A DNA stretch of 5,166 nt from Desulfobacterales bacterium (GTDB taxonomy: Bacteria > Desulfobacterota > Desulfobacteria > Desulfobacterales > JAFDCJ01). Under the pieces are notes generated by a model, which was not told the DNA's origin, did no database searches, and saw only the letters and a list, made by a program, of their open reading frames with translations. The translations under genes were made by a program, and so were the position numbers. The stretch spans positions 1-5,166 of the forward strand of contig JAOZPY010000243.1 of assembly GCA_029932495.1 (NCBI GenBank). Reading direction: 5' to 3'. Shown here piece after piece: positions 1-4,424 of this stretch; position 1 is the first letter of the stretch; each line of letters starts with the position of its first letter.

Positions 1-43
1 CCTTGCGGGATCCTTTCGCCGGTGACAGTTCATTTAGCTTCAT
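1..43 (-). CDS. rplO: 50S ribosomal protein L15 (uL15), N-terminal 14 codons, runs off the left edge
   Basis: Only the start of the gene is in the window. The ATG at 43-41 opens MKLNELSPAKGSRK, the typical beginning of bacterial L15 (a short LxxLxPAxGS stretch followed by basic residues). L15 is a 50S assembly protein that binds 23S rRNA with a long basic N-terminal extension. The start is backed by a GAGGAG Shine-Dalgarno (complement at 51-56) seven bases upstream, which lies inside the last codons of rpmD. The two reading frames overlap by 14 bases (30-43), so translation is probably coupled. The position after rpmD is the standard spc operon order. Start and identity are secure; the rest of the protein cannot be judged. 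Confidence 0.9.
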   Translation of the reverse strand, partial: MKLNELSPAKGSRK

Positions 44-227
44 CAGTCTTCTCCTCGGCATTTACGAGATGGGAAACGACATTGATCATTCCCCGGATGG
101 AAGGGGTATCCTGCAGCTCAACCGTTCTGTTGAGTCGGGTCAATCCCATCCCCCTTAAAACTTTACGATGCTTTTCCGGCCGTCCGATCATGCTTTTAAC
201 GAGGGTTACTTTTAACTTTCCGGCCAT
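30..227 (-). CDS. rpmD: 50S ribosomal protein L30 (uL30)
   Basis: This 65-residue protein matches the small bacterial L30 (about 59-60 residues in most species), a 50S protein of the ferredoxin-like fold that binds 23S rRNA. The family core is visible: KSMIGRPEKHRKVLRGMGL (about residues 11-29) and the DTPSIRGMINVV segment (about 40-51). The C-terminus adds an acidic/basic tail, EEKTDEAK, slightly longer than usual. The frame stays open upstream to an ATG at 293, but the ATG at 227 is chosen because AGGAAGGA lies just upstream and the family begins with a short basic stretch before KVTLVKS. It follows rpsE after a 105-base spacer and overlaps rplO by 14 bases. L30 is missing from some bacterial groups, so its presence is mildly informative about lineage. 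Confidence 0.95.
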   Translation of the reverse strand: MAGKLKVTLVKSMIGRPEKHRKVLRGMGLTRLNRTVELQDTPSIRGMINVVSHLVNAEEKTDEAK

Positions 228-332
228 GGATTGTTCCTTCCTATCGCCATCAGTGGTTATAAAGCCACTTTTCCAGTATTGGCAGGCTTGCAAAAAAATT
301 TCTTGTCTAATTTAAGCGTCTCAAATAAATAG

Positions 333-833
333 TCACTGCACGAGGTTGTCGATAGCGATTCCGCGTCGGGCGGCCACCTGTTCGCGGCTTTCCAACTGCT
401 GCAGCCCGTCAATGGTTGCCTTAACCAGGTTATGCGGATTATGCGAACCGATGCACTTGGTTAAAATATTCTGCACACCCACAGCCTCAAGTACCGCCCG
501 CACTGCACCACCGGCGATCACACCGGTTCCCTGGGAGGCCGGTTTCAACAACACGCGGCCTGCACCGAACCTGCCGATAACCTCATAGGGTATGGTGCCT
601 TCAATCAGCGATACACTGACCATATTCTTTTTTGCTTTTTCCACTCCCTTACGAATGGCTTCGGGTACCTCACCGGCCTTGCCAAGACCGAAGCCCACAG
701 ATCCGCTTCCGTCTCCGACGACGACAATAGCGCTGAAACTGAACCGGCGTCCGCCTTTAACAACTTTGGCAACGCGATTGATGTGAACCACCTTATCAAT
801 TAATTGAACTTCTTCAACATCCTGCTTTAACAA
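333..833 (-). CDS. rpsE: 30S ribosomal protein S5 (uS5)
   Basis: S5 is a 30S protein near the decoding centre and mRNA entry; it contributes to fidelity and is a known site of spectinomycin resistance mutations. The 166 residues match the usual length (E. coli 167). The N-terminal double-stranded-RNA-binding-like domain carries HINRVAKVVKGGRRFSFSA (residues 17-35) and the glycine-rich VGDGSGSVGFGLGKA (39-53). The C-terminal domain carries PASQGTGVIAGGAVRAVLE and the GSHNPHNLVKATIDGL segment. The start codon is TTG at 833-831: no in-frame ATG lies near the N-terminus, and an AAGGAGG Shine-Dalgarno lies seven bases upstream. Residue 22 is Ala in RVAKVVKGG where E. coli has Ser; I draw no resistance conclusion from that. 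It lies between rplR (52-base gap) and rpmD (105-base gap). Confidence 0.97.
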   Translation of the reverse strand: MLKQDVEEVQLIDKVVHINRVAKVVKGGRRFSFSAIVVVGDGSGSVGFGLGKAGEVPEAIRKGVEKAKKNMVSVSLIEGTIPYEVIGRFGAGRVLLKPASQGTGVIAGGAVRAVLEAVGVQNILTKCIGSHNPHNLVKATIDGLQQLESREQVAARRGIAIDNLVQ

Positions 834-840
834 GAGCCTG

Positions 841-847
841 CCTCCTT
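841..847 (-). promoter_or_regulatory. Shine-Dalgarno of rpsE that fixes a TTG start
   Basis: The minus strand reads AAGGAGG here, followed by seven bases and TTG (833-831). The near-perfect match to the anti-Shine-Dalgarno sequence and ideal spacing support the TTG start. No competing ATG or GTG that would preserve the S5 N-terminus is present. Confidence 0.85.
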
Positions 848-868
848 CGTTCTCTCTGCACCCGAACG
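848..868 (-). other. Short inverted repeat next to the rpsE ribosome binding site
   Basis: CGTTC (848-852) and GAACG (864-868) can pair across an 11-base loop directly next to the rpsE Shine-Dalgarno. The stem is only 5 bp and can arise by chance; it is recorded because of its position. Confidence 0.25.
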
Positions 869-885
869 CAGTTTCTATACAGCCG

Positions 886-1254
886 CTAAAACTTTAAACC
901 GGCCTTGCGTGCGCCTTCAGAAAGAGATTTAACCCGTCCGTGATACAAAAATCCATTGCGGTCAAATACGACCTGCTCGATACCTTTATCAAGTGCCCGC
1001 TCTGCGATCAGTTTACCGATATAATTTGCTGCCGCCACCTTATTTTCAAAGCGCGGCATATCTTTTACCAGCTTTTCAGTCGTGGCAGCAGTCACCAGTG
1101 TTTGTCCAGCCGCATCATCAATGACTTGCGCATACATGTGCTTCGCGCTGCGAAAAACACTGAGCCTCGGACGTTGCGGCGTACCGTATATTTTCTTGCG
1201 GATTCTTTTTTTTCGTTTTAAGCGCGCCTGTTTTCGGATGTTCATAGAACCCAT
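886..1254 (-). CDS. rplR: 50S ribosomal protein L18 (uL18)
   Basis: L18 binds 5S rRNA and, with L5, fixes it to the central protuberance of the 50S subunit. The protein is 122 residues, near the usual 117-122. It has a strongly basic N-terminus (about residues 5-24, rich in Arg and Lys), then RPRLSVFRSAKHMYAQVIDD, and the closing family block VVFDRNGFLYHGRVKSLSEGARKAGLKF, in which FDRxGxxYHGRVxxLxxGAREAGL is the usual pattern. Two ATG codons compete, 1254 and 1245. The first is chosen because AGGGGA lies about eight bases upstream of it; from the second that sequence would be too far. It follows rplF after the widest spacer of the window (135 bases) and precedes rpsE by 52 bases. Confidence 0.96.
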   Translation of the reverse strand: MGSMNIRKQARLKRKKRIRKKIYGTPQRPRLSVFRSAKHMYAQVIDDAAGQTLVTAATTEKLVKDMPRFENKVAAANYIGKLIAERALDKGIEQVVFDRNGFLYHGRVKSLSEGARKAGLKF

Positions 1255-1271
1255 CGTGTGTTTCCCCTGGT

Positions 1272-1370
1272 AATTGACTATTTTCTGATGGCGATTAACG
1301 ATTTAAGGAATTCTTTCAACATTAATGTACTAGAATTGAGCAAAGCAGCGATACAACAATTCGTCAATTG
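1272..1370 (-). other. AT-rich rplF-rplR spacer with repeated AATTG/CAATT arms
   Basis: The gap between rplF and rplR is 135 bases and visibly richer in A and T than the genes. It holds AATTGAC (1272-1278) and its complement GTCAATT (1363-1369), GAATTG (1333-1338) with CAATTC (1357-1362), a compact CAATT-CGTC-AATTG hairpin (1357-1370), and a perfect 10-base palindrome ACATTAATGT (1319-1328). The arms share bases, so alternative folds are possible, but the stems are A-T rich and weak. No convincing promoter pair was found. No protein-coding frame in it resembles a known family. Confidence 0.35.
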
Positions 1371-1389
1371 CCATTTGTCAGTATTTAAT

Positions 1390-1929
1390 TTACTTGGTGC
1401 CTGTTTTACCGGCCTTTCGTCGGATATGCTCATCGGCGTATTTGATGCCCTTGGCCTTGTAAGGTTCAGGTGGCCTGATTTGCCGGATAGCTGCTGCTGT
1501 GCGCCCGACTTCCTCTTTGTCGATGCCGGACAGTTTGATAATATTATTTTTTTCGACAACCGCTGAAATCCCTTTGGGCAGTGCAAACGCGACCGGGTTG
1601 GAATAGCCTACATGCAAAACAATTTCCTGGCTTTTTGCCTCAGCCCGATATCCGATGCCGTTGATTTCAAGCACTTTTTCAAAACCATTATTGACCCCGA
1701 TAATCATGTTGTTTACCAGGCTGCGCACAAGTCCCTGCAATGCACGGCTGGTCCTGTCCTCGGCAACCATGGTGACATTCATGACATTATCTTCAACCTG
1801 CAGATCAATGGCCGGAGGAATCCTGCGACTCAAGGTTCCCTTGTCACCCTTCACCGTCAACAGCCTGCCTTCATAGGTTATTTTGGTTTTATCCGGAATC
1901 GGAATCGGCTTTTTGCCTACTCGAGACAT
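1390..1929 (-). CDS. rplF: 50S ribosomal protein L6 (uL6)
   Basis: L6 is a two-domain 23S rRNA-binding protein near the GTPase-associated centre and the sarcin-ricin loop. The 179 residues match the family (E. coli 177). It opens with MSRVGKKPIPIP, the near-universal L6 start, continues through two repeated alpha/beta domains, and ends with the signature RPPEPYKAKGIKYADE (about 152-167) followed by a basic tail, RRKAGKTGTK. An in-frame ATG exists at 1992, but the extra 21 residues have no family counterpart. The ATG at 1929 has CAGGAG six to eight bases upstream. An imperfect hairpin sits just ahead of that ribosome binding site. The gene follows rpsH after a 78-base spacer. Confidence 0.97.
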   Translation of the reverse strand: MSRVGKKPIPIPDKTKITYEGRLLTVKGDKGTLSRRIPPAIDLQVEDNVMNVTMVAEDRTSRALQGLVRSLVNNMIIGVNNGFEKVLEINGIGYRAEAKSQEIVLHVGYSNPVAFALPKGISAVVEKNNIIKLSGIDKEEVGRTAAAIRQIRPPEPYKAKGIKYADEHIRRKAGKTGTK

Positions 1930-1950
1930 GGATTTCTCTCCTGTCTTGCA

Positions 1951-1977
1951 GTTGACTGGTTGATTAAACCATTCAAC
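1951..1977 (-). other. Imperfect hairpin just upstream of the rplF ribosome binding site
   Basis: GTTGA (1951-1955) pairs with TCAAC (1973-1977), and inside it TGGTT (1957-1961) pairs with AACCA (1967-1971), with one mismatched position on each side (1956, 1972) and a five-base loop. That gives 10 pairs in 27 bases. Its near edge is seven bases from the rplF Shine-Dalgarno (complement 1938-1943). No T-run follows in the transcribed direction, so it is not a standard terminator. It may be a protein-binding or processing site, or chance. Confidence 0.5.
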
Positions 1978-2007
1978 AATTTTACCTTTCAACTCGTTAC
2001 CTAATTC

Positions 2008-2406
2008 TTACCAGATGTGGCACAATACTTCCCCGCCAACTTTTTCCCGGCGGGCTGTTCTGTCACTCATCACCCCTTTTGAGGTGGACAAAATCGCAAT
2101 GCCCAAACCGTTGTAAACCGGTTTTATATCTTTGCTCTTGACATAGACCCTTCGGCTGGGCTTGCTGATACGCTTGAGCTGATACACTACACTGGACTGC
2201 TCCGGTCCATATTTGAGATAGACGCGCAAGATACCCTGTTTGCCGTCTTTGAGAAATTTGTAATTACGAATAAATCCCTCATTTTTCAAAATTTTGGCCA
2301 ACTCGACTTTCAACGTGGATCCGGGAATATCCACGCTGTTAAATTTGGCCTTCGCTCCGTTGCGGATACGGGTTAACATATCCGCTATTGGATCACTGAT
2401 CGCCAT
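2008..2406 (-). CDS. rpsH: 30S ribosomal protein S8 (uS8)
   Basis: S8 is a primary 16S rRNA-binding protein needed for assembly of the 30S central domain; in E. coli it is also the translational repressor of the spc operon. The 132 residues fit the family. It starts with DPIADMLTRIRNG (residues 5-17), the usual S8 opening, and the C-terminal domain holds GLGIAILSTSKGVMSDRTAR and the terminal GGEVLCHIW, where GGEVLCxxW is the conserved end. The ATG at 2406 has AGGAGA seven bases upstream. It lies between rpsN (115-base spacer) and rplF (78-base spacer). Whether this S8 represses its own operon cannot be read from the protein; I could not recognise an E. coli-type S8 target at the rplX-rplE junction. 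Confidence 0.97.
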   Translation of the reverse strand: MAISDPIADMLTRIRNGAKAKFNSVDIPGSTLKVELAKILKNEGFIRNYKFLKDGKQGILRVYLKYGPEQSSVVYQLKRISKPSRRVYVKSKDIKPVYNGLGIAILSTSKGVMSDRTARREKVGGEVLCHIW

Positions 2407-2437
2407 TGTTTTCTCCTGTCATCGGGTCGTCATCACC

Positions 2438-2515
2438 TGCCGCACAAAGCCGGCAACCGCATCATTGTATTAAAAAATAAGACTGGCGCCCATTTTCCGG
2501 CAAAATGCTGCCGGC
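2438..2515 (-). other. Competing GC-rich hairpins in the rpsN-rpsH spacer
   Basis: Four related arms occur: TGCCG (2438-2442), GCCGGCA (2449-2455), CCGGCA (2497-2502) and TGCCGGC (2509-2515). The last two form a compact stem with a six-base loop; the first two form a 5-bp stem with a loop of about eight; and the second and fourth can pair instead over 7 bp. An A-run at 2472-2477 on the plus strand, hence T-run in the transcript direction, lies between the two hairpins, about 20 bases after the first. The layout recalls mutually exclusive leader structures, but the T-run is too far from the stem for a normal intrinsic terminator. Confidence 0.4.
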
Positions 2516-2521
2516 CCAGGC

Positions 2522-2707
2522 TTACCAGCTGGATTTCACCACGCCGGGCAGCTTGCCCTGGGATGCAAATAAGCGAAAACAAATACGGCAGACACCGAAT
2601 TGCCTCAAAAAGCCCCTGGAGCGCCCGCAAACCGGGCACCGATTGTAAGCACGCACTTTAAACTTAGGCTTTCGCATCGCTTTATTTCTAAGCGCTTTTT
2701 TTGCCAA
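2522..2707 (-). CDS. rpsN: 30S ribosomal protein S14, zinc-binding short form (uS14, type Z)
   Basis: S14 binds 16S rRNA in the 30S head. At 61 residues this is the short form, which has two cysteine pairs, C24-x2-C27 and C40-x2-C43, that hold a zinc ion; the long cysteine-free form (about 100 residues, as in E. coli) is clearly not what is here. The N-terminus is basic, AKKALRNKAMRKPKFKVRAYNRC, and the end GKLPGVVKSSW is the family's standard C-terminus. The start codon is TTG at 2707-2705, with a perfect AGGAGG five bases upstream; the only in-frame ATG (residue 11) would remove conserved residues. It sits between rplE (91-base spacer) and rpsH (115-base spacer), the normal spc position. 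Confidence 0.96.
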   Translation of the reverse strand: MAKKALRNKAMRKPKFKVRAYNRCPVCGRSRGFLRQFGVCRICFRLFASQGKLPGVVKSSW

Positions 2708-2712
2708 ATCGT

Positions 2713-2718
2713 CCTCCT
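2713..2718 (-). promoter_or_regulatory. Shine-Dalgarno of rpsN that fixes a TTG start
   Basis: The minus strand reads AGGAGG, then five bases, then TTG (2707-2705) followed by Ala-Lys-Lys, the usual S14 opening. The full-length match argues that TTG is used rather than the internal ATG ten codons later. Confidence 0.85.
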
Positions 2719-2728
2719 AATTTGATAT

Positions 2729-2797
2729 AGGTTCACAGGTTACTCTTTAACCTTCCGTTATCCTTCACCCTGTCCCTGAACCTTGAGCCCTGTACCT
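2729..2797 (-). repeat. Degenerate CCCTGWACCT repeats with inverted copy in the rplE-rpsN spacer
   Basis: On the plus strand CCCTGAACCT (2774-2783) is followed at a 14-base period by CCCTGTACCT (2788-2797), with a further CCCTGTCC beginning at 2768. An inverted copy lies at 2729-2739: AGGTTCA pairs with TGAACCT (2777-2783), and CAGG (2736-2739) pairs with CCTG (2769-2772), leaving a four-base bulge. An alternative hairpin, AGGTTA (2737-2742) with TAACCT (2748-2753) over a five-base loop, shares bases with the first. The block nearly fills the 91-base spacer and ends about ten bases upstream of the rpsN Shine-Dalgarno. Such low-complexity repeats may be a dispersed intergenic family; that is inference. 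Confidence 0.5.
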
Positions 2798-2798
2798 A

Positions 2799-3338
2799 TT
2801 AATTTTTAAACGGCATGCCCAGCAACCGAAGAAGTTTTCTGCCTTCTTCATCATTGCGCGCGGTCGTCACGACACTGATGTTCAATCCCTTGATCCGGTC
2901 GATTTTATCATAATCAATCTCGGGGAAAATAATATGCTCCTTTATCCCCAACGAGTAATTGCCACGGCCGTCAAAAGCTTTTGCCGAAATACCCCTGAAA
3001 TCTCTGACACGGGGCAGGGCAACGTTAACCAGTTTGTAAAAAAAATCATACATGCGGCTGCGACGCAGGGTCACCATGCAACCGATGGGCATCCCTTCCC
3101 GCAATTTAAAAGCAGCAATGGATTTTTTTGCCCGGGTGATCACCGGATGTTGGCCGGCAATAACTTTCAGCTCTTCAACGGCGGAATCCAGCAACTTGAT
3201 GTTGTGAATTGCTTCACCCAATCCCATGTTCAGCACAATTTTGTGCAGTTTGGGCACCTGCATAATATTTTTATAATCAAAGGCTTCAATCAGCTTTGGG
3301 ACAGCTTCTTTTTCGTAAAATTTCTTCAACTCTGACAT
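2799..3338 (-). CDS. rplE: 50S ribosomal protein L5 (uL5)
   Basis: L5 binds 5S rRNA, contacts the P-site tRNA and forms part of the central protuberance and the bridge to the 30S head. The 179 residues equal the common family length. Visible blocks are IMQVPKLHKIVLNMGLGEA (about 25-43), the signature region LKVIAGQHPVITRAKKSIA (57-75), KLREGMPIGCMVTLR, and the later FRGISAKAFDGRGNYSLGIKEHIIFPEIDYD, followed by GLNISVVTTARNDEEGRKLL. The frame extends upstream to 3371, but the ATG at 3338 (MSELKKFYEKE) is chosen because GGAGGA lies five bases upstream and matches the usual N-terminus. It is 22 bases from rplX and 91 from rpsN. Confidence 0.97.
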   Translation of the reverse strand: MSELKKFYEKEAVPKLIEAFDYKNIMQVPKLHKIVLNMGLGEAIHNIKLLDSAVEELKVIAGQHPVITRAKKSIAAFKLREGMPIGCMVTLRRSRMYDFFYKLVNVALPRVRDFRGISAKAFDGRGNYSLGIKEHIIFPEIDYDKIDRIKGLNISVVTTARNDEEGRKLLRLLGMPFKN

Positions 3339-3360
3339 TGTCTTCCTCCGGCAAAAGAGA

Positions 3361-3690
3361 CTAAGTATCAAGTGTTTCGCCGCATTTTACACAGGTGCGT
3401 ACCTTTTTCCCGTCATCGAGCTGCTGAATCCGGATGCGGGTGGGAGAAACACACTTGTTGCACATCAGCATGACATTCGAACGGGGCAGCGGCATTTCTT
3501 TTTCCAGGATCCCGCCCTGGGATGAACTCGCACTCGGCTTAGTGTGGCGCTTGACCATATTAATTTTCTCTACAAGTACCTGGTTCTTTTTCCCAATGAC
3601 CTTCAGAACCTTGCCGATTTTCCCCTTATCTTTGCCAGCAATAACTTTGACCTTATCGTCTTTTTTTATATAAATTTTTTCTAGCGTCAT
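3361..3690 (-). CDS. rplX: 50S ribosomal protein L24 (uL24) with a C-terminal four-cysteine motif
   Basis: L24 starts 50S assembly by binding the 5' domain of 23S rRNA and later lines the exit tunnel. The KOW domain is clear: KKDDKVKVIAGKDKGKIGKV (about 9-28), VEKINMVKRHTKPS (about 40-53), then QGGILEKEMPLPRSNVMLM. The protein is 109 residues, slightly longer than E. coli L24 (104). The C-terminal part has C77-x2-C80 and C100-x2-C103, spaced like a small zinc ribbon and absent from E. coli and Bacillus L24, ending in CGETLDT. ATG at 3690 is chosen: GGAG lies nine bases upstream, while the in-frame TTG at 3711 has no ribosome binding site. It follows rplN by 78 bases and precedes rplE by 22. 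Confidence 0.96.
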   Translation of the reverse strand: MTLEKIYIKKDDKVKVIAGKDKGKIGKVLKVIGKKNQVLVEKINMVKRHTKPSASSSQGGILEKEMPLPRSNVMLMCNKCVSPTRIRIQQLDDGKKVRTCVKCGETLDT

Positions 3691-3717
3691 GTGCGGTTTC
3701 TCCACAAGCAATTCTCA

Positions 3718-3755
3718 AATGACCATAGCGTTCTTATCTGAAGTCAAGGGTCATT
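3718..3755 (-). other. Inverted repeat in the rplN-rplX spacer
   Basis: AATGACC (3718-3724) and GGTCATT (3749-3755) are perfect 7-base complements separated by 24 bases, filling most of the 78-base rplN-rplX gap. The long loop makes a stable hairpin doubtful, and no T-run follows in the direction of transcription. Confidence 0.3.
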
Positions 3756-3768
3756 GATAAACGGCCGG

Positions 3769-4137
3769 TTATAATACCTCCGGGGCCAGCGATATGATTT
3801 TCATAAATCTTTTGGCCCGCAGTTCACGGGCCACCGGTCCAAAAATACGAGTCCCGATGGGTTCTTTGGCGGCATTGATCAGAACTGCAGAATTATCATC
3901 AAAACGGATATAAGATCCATCCGGCCGCCGGATTTCTTTTTTGGTCCGCACCACAACGGCCTTGAGCACGTCGCCCTTTTTCACCTTCGCATTCGGTATC
4001 GCCTCTTTGACAGACACCACAACAATATCTCCGATAGATGCATATCGTCGGCGGGAACCGCCAAGCACTTTGATGCAATAAAGCACCTTGGCTCCCGAAT
4101 TGTCGGCCACCGTCAGTCGCGTTTCTGCTTGAATCAT
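3769..4137 (-). CDS. rplN: 50S ribosomal protein L14 (uL14)
   Basis: L14 is a 23S rRNA-binding beta-barrel protein at the subunit interface that contacts 16S rRNA (bridge B8) and is the docking site of the silencing factor RsfS in many bacteria. The 122 residues are exactly the common family length. It opens MIQAETRLTVADNSGAK, carries CIKVLGGSRRRYASIGDIVV (21-40), and has the family signature in AVVVRTKKEIRRPDG...FDDNSAVLI (60-87). The end is PVARELRAKRFMKIISLAPEVL, the standard C-terminus. The ATG at 4137 has a purine-rich stretch upstream; the best match, AGGGGA, is about 11 bases away, slightly long. It lies 21 bases after rpsQ. Confidence 0.98.
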   Translation of the reverse strand: MIQAETRLTVADNSGAKVLYCIKVLGGSRRRYASIGDIVVVSVKEAIPNAKVKKGDVLKAVVVRTKKEIRRPDGSYIRFDDNSAVLINAAKEPIGTRIFGPVARELRAKRFMKIISLAPEVL

Positions 4138-4158
4138 TTTCTTCTCTTTCCCCTGTAA

Positions 4159-4416
4159 TCAAACGGCCTTTTCGACAATTTTACTGACCCGCCATCGCTT
4201 GGTCTTGCTCAGCGGACGAGACTCTATAATCAATACCTTGTCGCCGACCCGGCATTCATTGCCGACATCATGGGCGGAAAATTTAGAGCGCCTTTGAACG
4301 TATTTTTTATACAATCGATGTTTGACCAGCCGTTCCACCAGAACGGTGACCGTTTTATCTGCTTTGTCACTTACAACCGTACCAACCATCTGTCTTCTGT
4401 TTGCTCGTTGTTTCAT
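4159..4416 (-). CDS. rpsQ: 30S ribosomal protein S17 (uS17)
   Basis: S17 is a primary 16S rRNA-binding protein with an OB fold, needed early in 30S assembly. From the ATG at 4416 it has 85 residues (E. coli 84). Visible blocks are VGTVVSDKADKTVTVLVERLVKH (about 11-33), the YKKYVQRRSKFSAHD strand-loop, and the signature GDKVLIIESRPLSKTKRWRV (58-77). The start is uncertain: a GTG at 4425 would add three residues and share one base with the rpmC stop codon (TAGTG), with an AGGA 12 bases upstream. The ATG is preferred because family members start about ten residues ahead of the VGxVVSDK block, but neither start has an ideal ribosome binding site. Translation is probably coupled to rpmC. Confidence 0.94.
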   Translation of the reverse strand: MKQRANRRQMVGTVVSDKADKTVTVLVERLVKHRLYKKYVQRRSKFSAHDVGNECRVGDKVLIIESRPLSKTKRWRVSKIVEKAV

Positions 4417-4424
4417 GGCAGCCA

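Noticed and set aside
252..269. AGTGG/CCACT inverted repeat in the rpsE-rpmD spacer
   Set aside because: Only five pairs with an eight-base loop on the transcript strand; the longer-looking arm needs a C-A mismatch there.
228..293. In-frame upstream extension of rpmD to an ATG at 293
   Set aside because: The added 22 residues have no counterpart in L30, and a strong AGGAAGGA precedes the ATG at 227.
22..315. Plus-strand and alternate-frame open frames across the window (for example 22-315, 1612-2004, 2934-3335, 4710-5054)
   Set aside because: They lie opposite conserved ribosomal genes, have no recognisable domain and are explained as antisense shadows.
1255..1389. Internal promoter in the rplF-rplR spacer
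   Set aside because: TTGACG, TTGTTG and TTGAAA occur on the transcribed-sense strand, but none has a good TATAAT-like partner at 16-18 bases.
1390..1480. Ala in place of the usual Gly in the L6 signature PEPYKxKG
   Set aside because: To my knowledge the L6 family pattern tolerates Ala at this position, so it is not evidence of a defect.
1278..1586. Minus-strand open frame of 102 codons overlapping the end of rplF and the spacer
   Set aside because: Most of it is rplF read in another frame; no ribosome binding site or family resemblance.
1930..1992. In-frame upstream extension of rplF to an ATG at 1992
   Set aside because: L6 begins MSRVGKKP; the CAGGAG site serves the ATG at 1929, and the extra residues match nothing in the family.
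2466..2515. Intrinsic terminator after rpsN
   Set aside because: The stable CCGGCA/TGCCGG stem is followed by the T-run only about 20 bases later, not immediately, and the operon continues.
3339..3360. E. coli-type S8 repressor binding site at the rplX-rplE junction
   Set aside because: The 22-base spacer shows the Shine-Dalgarno of rplE but no stem with a bulged core that I could recognise as an S8 target.
3691..3711. TTG start of rplX seven codons upstream
   Set aside because: No ribosome binding site precedes it, while GGAG sits upstream of the ATG at 3690.
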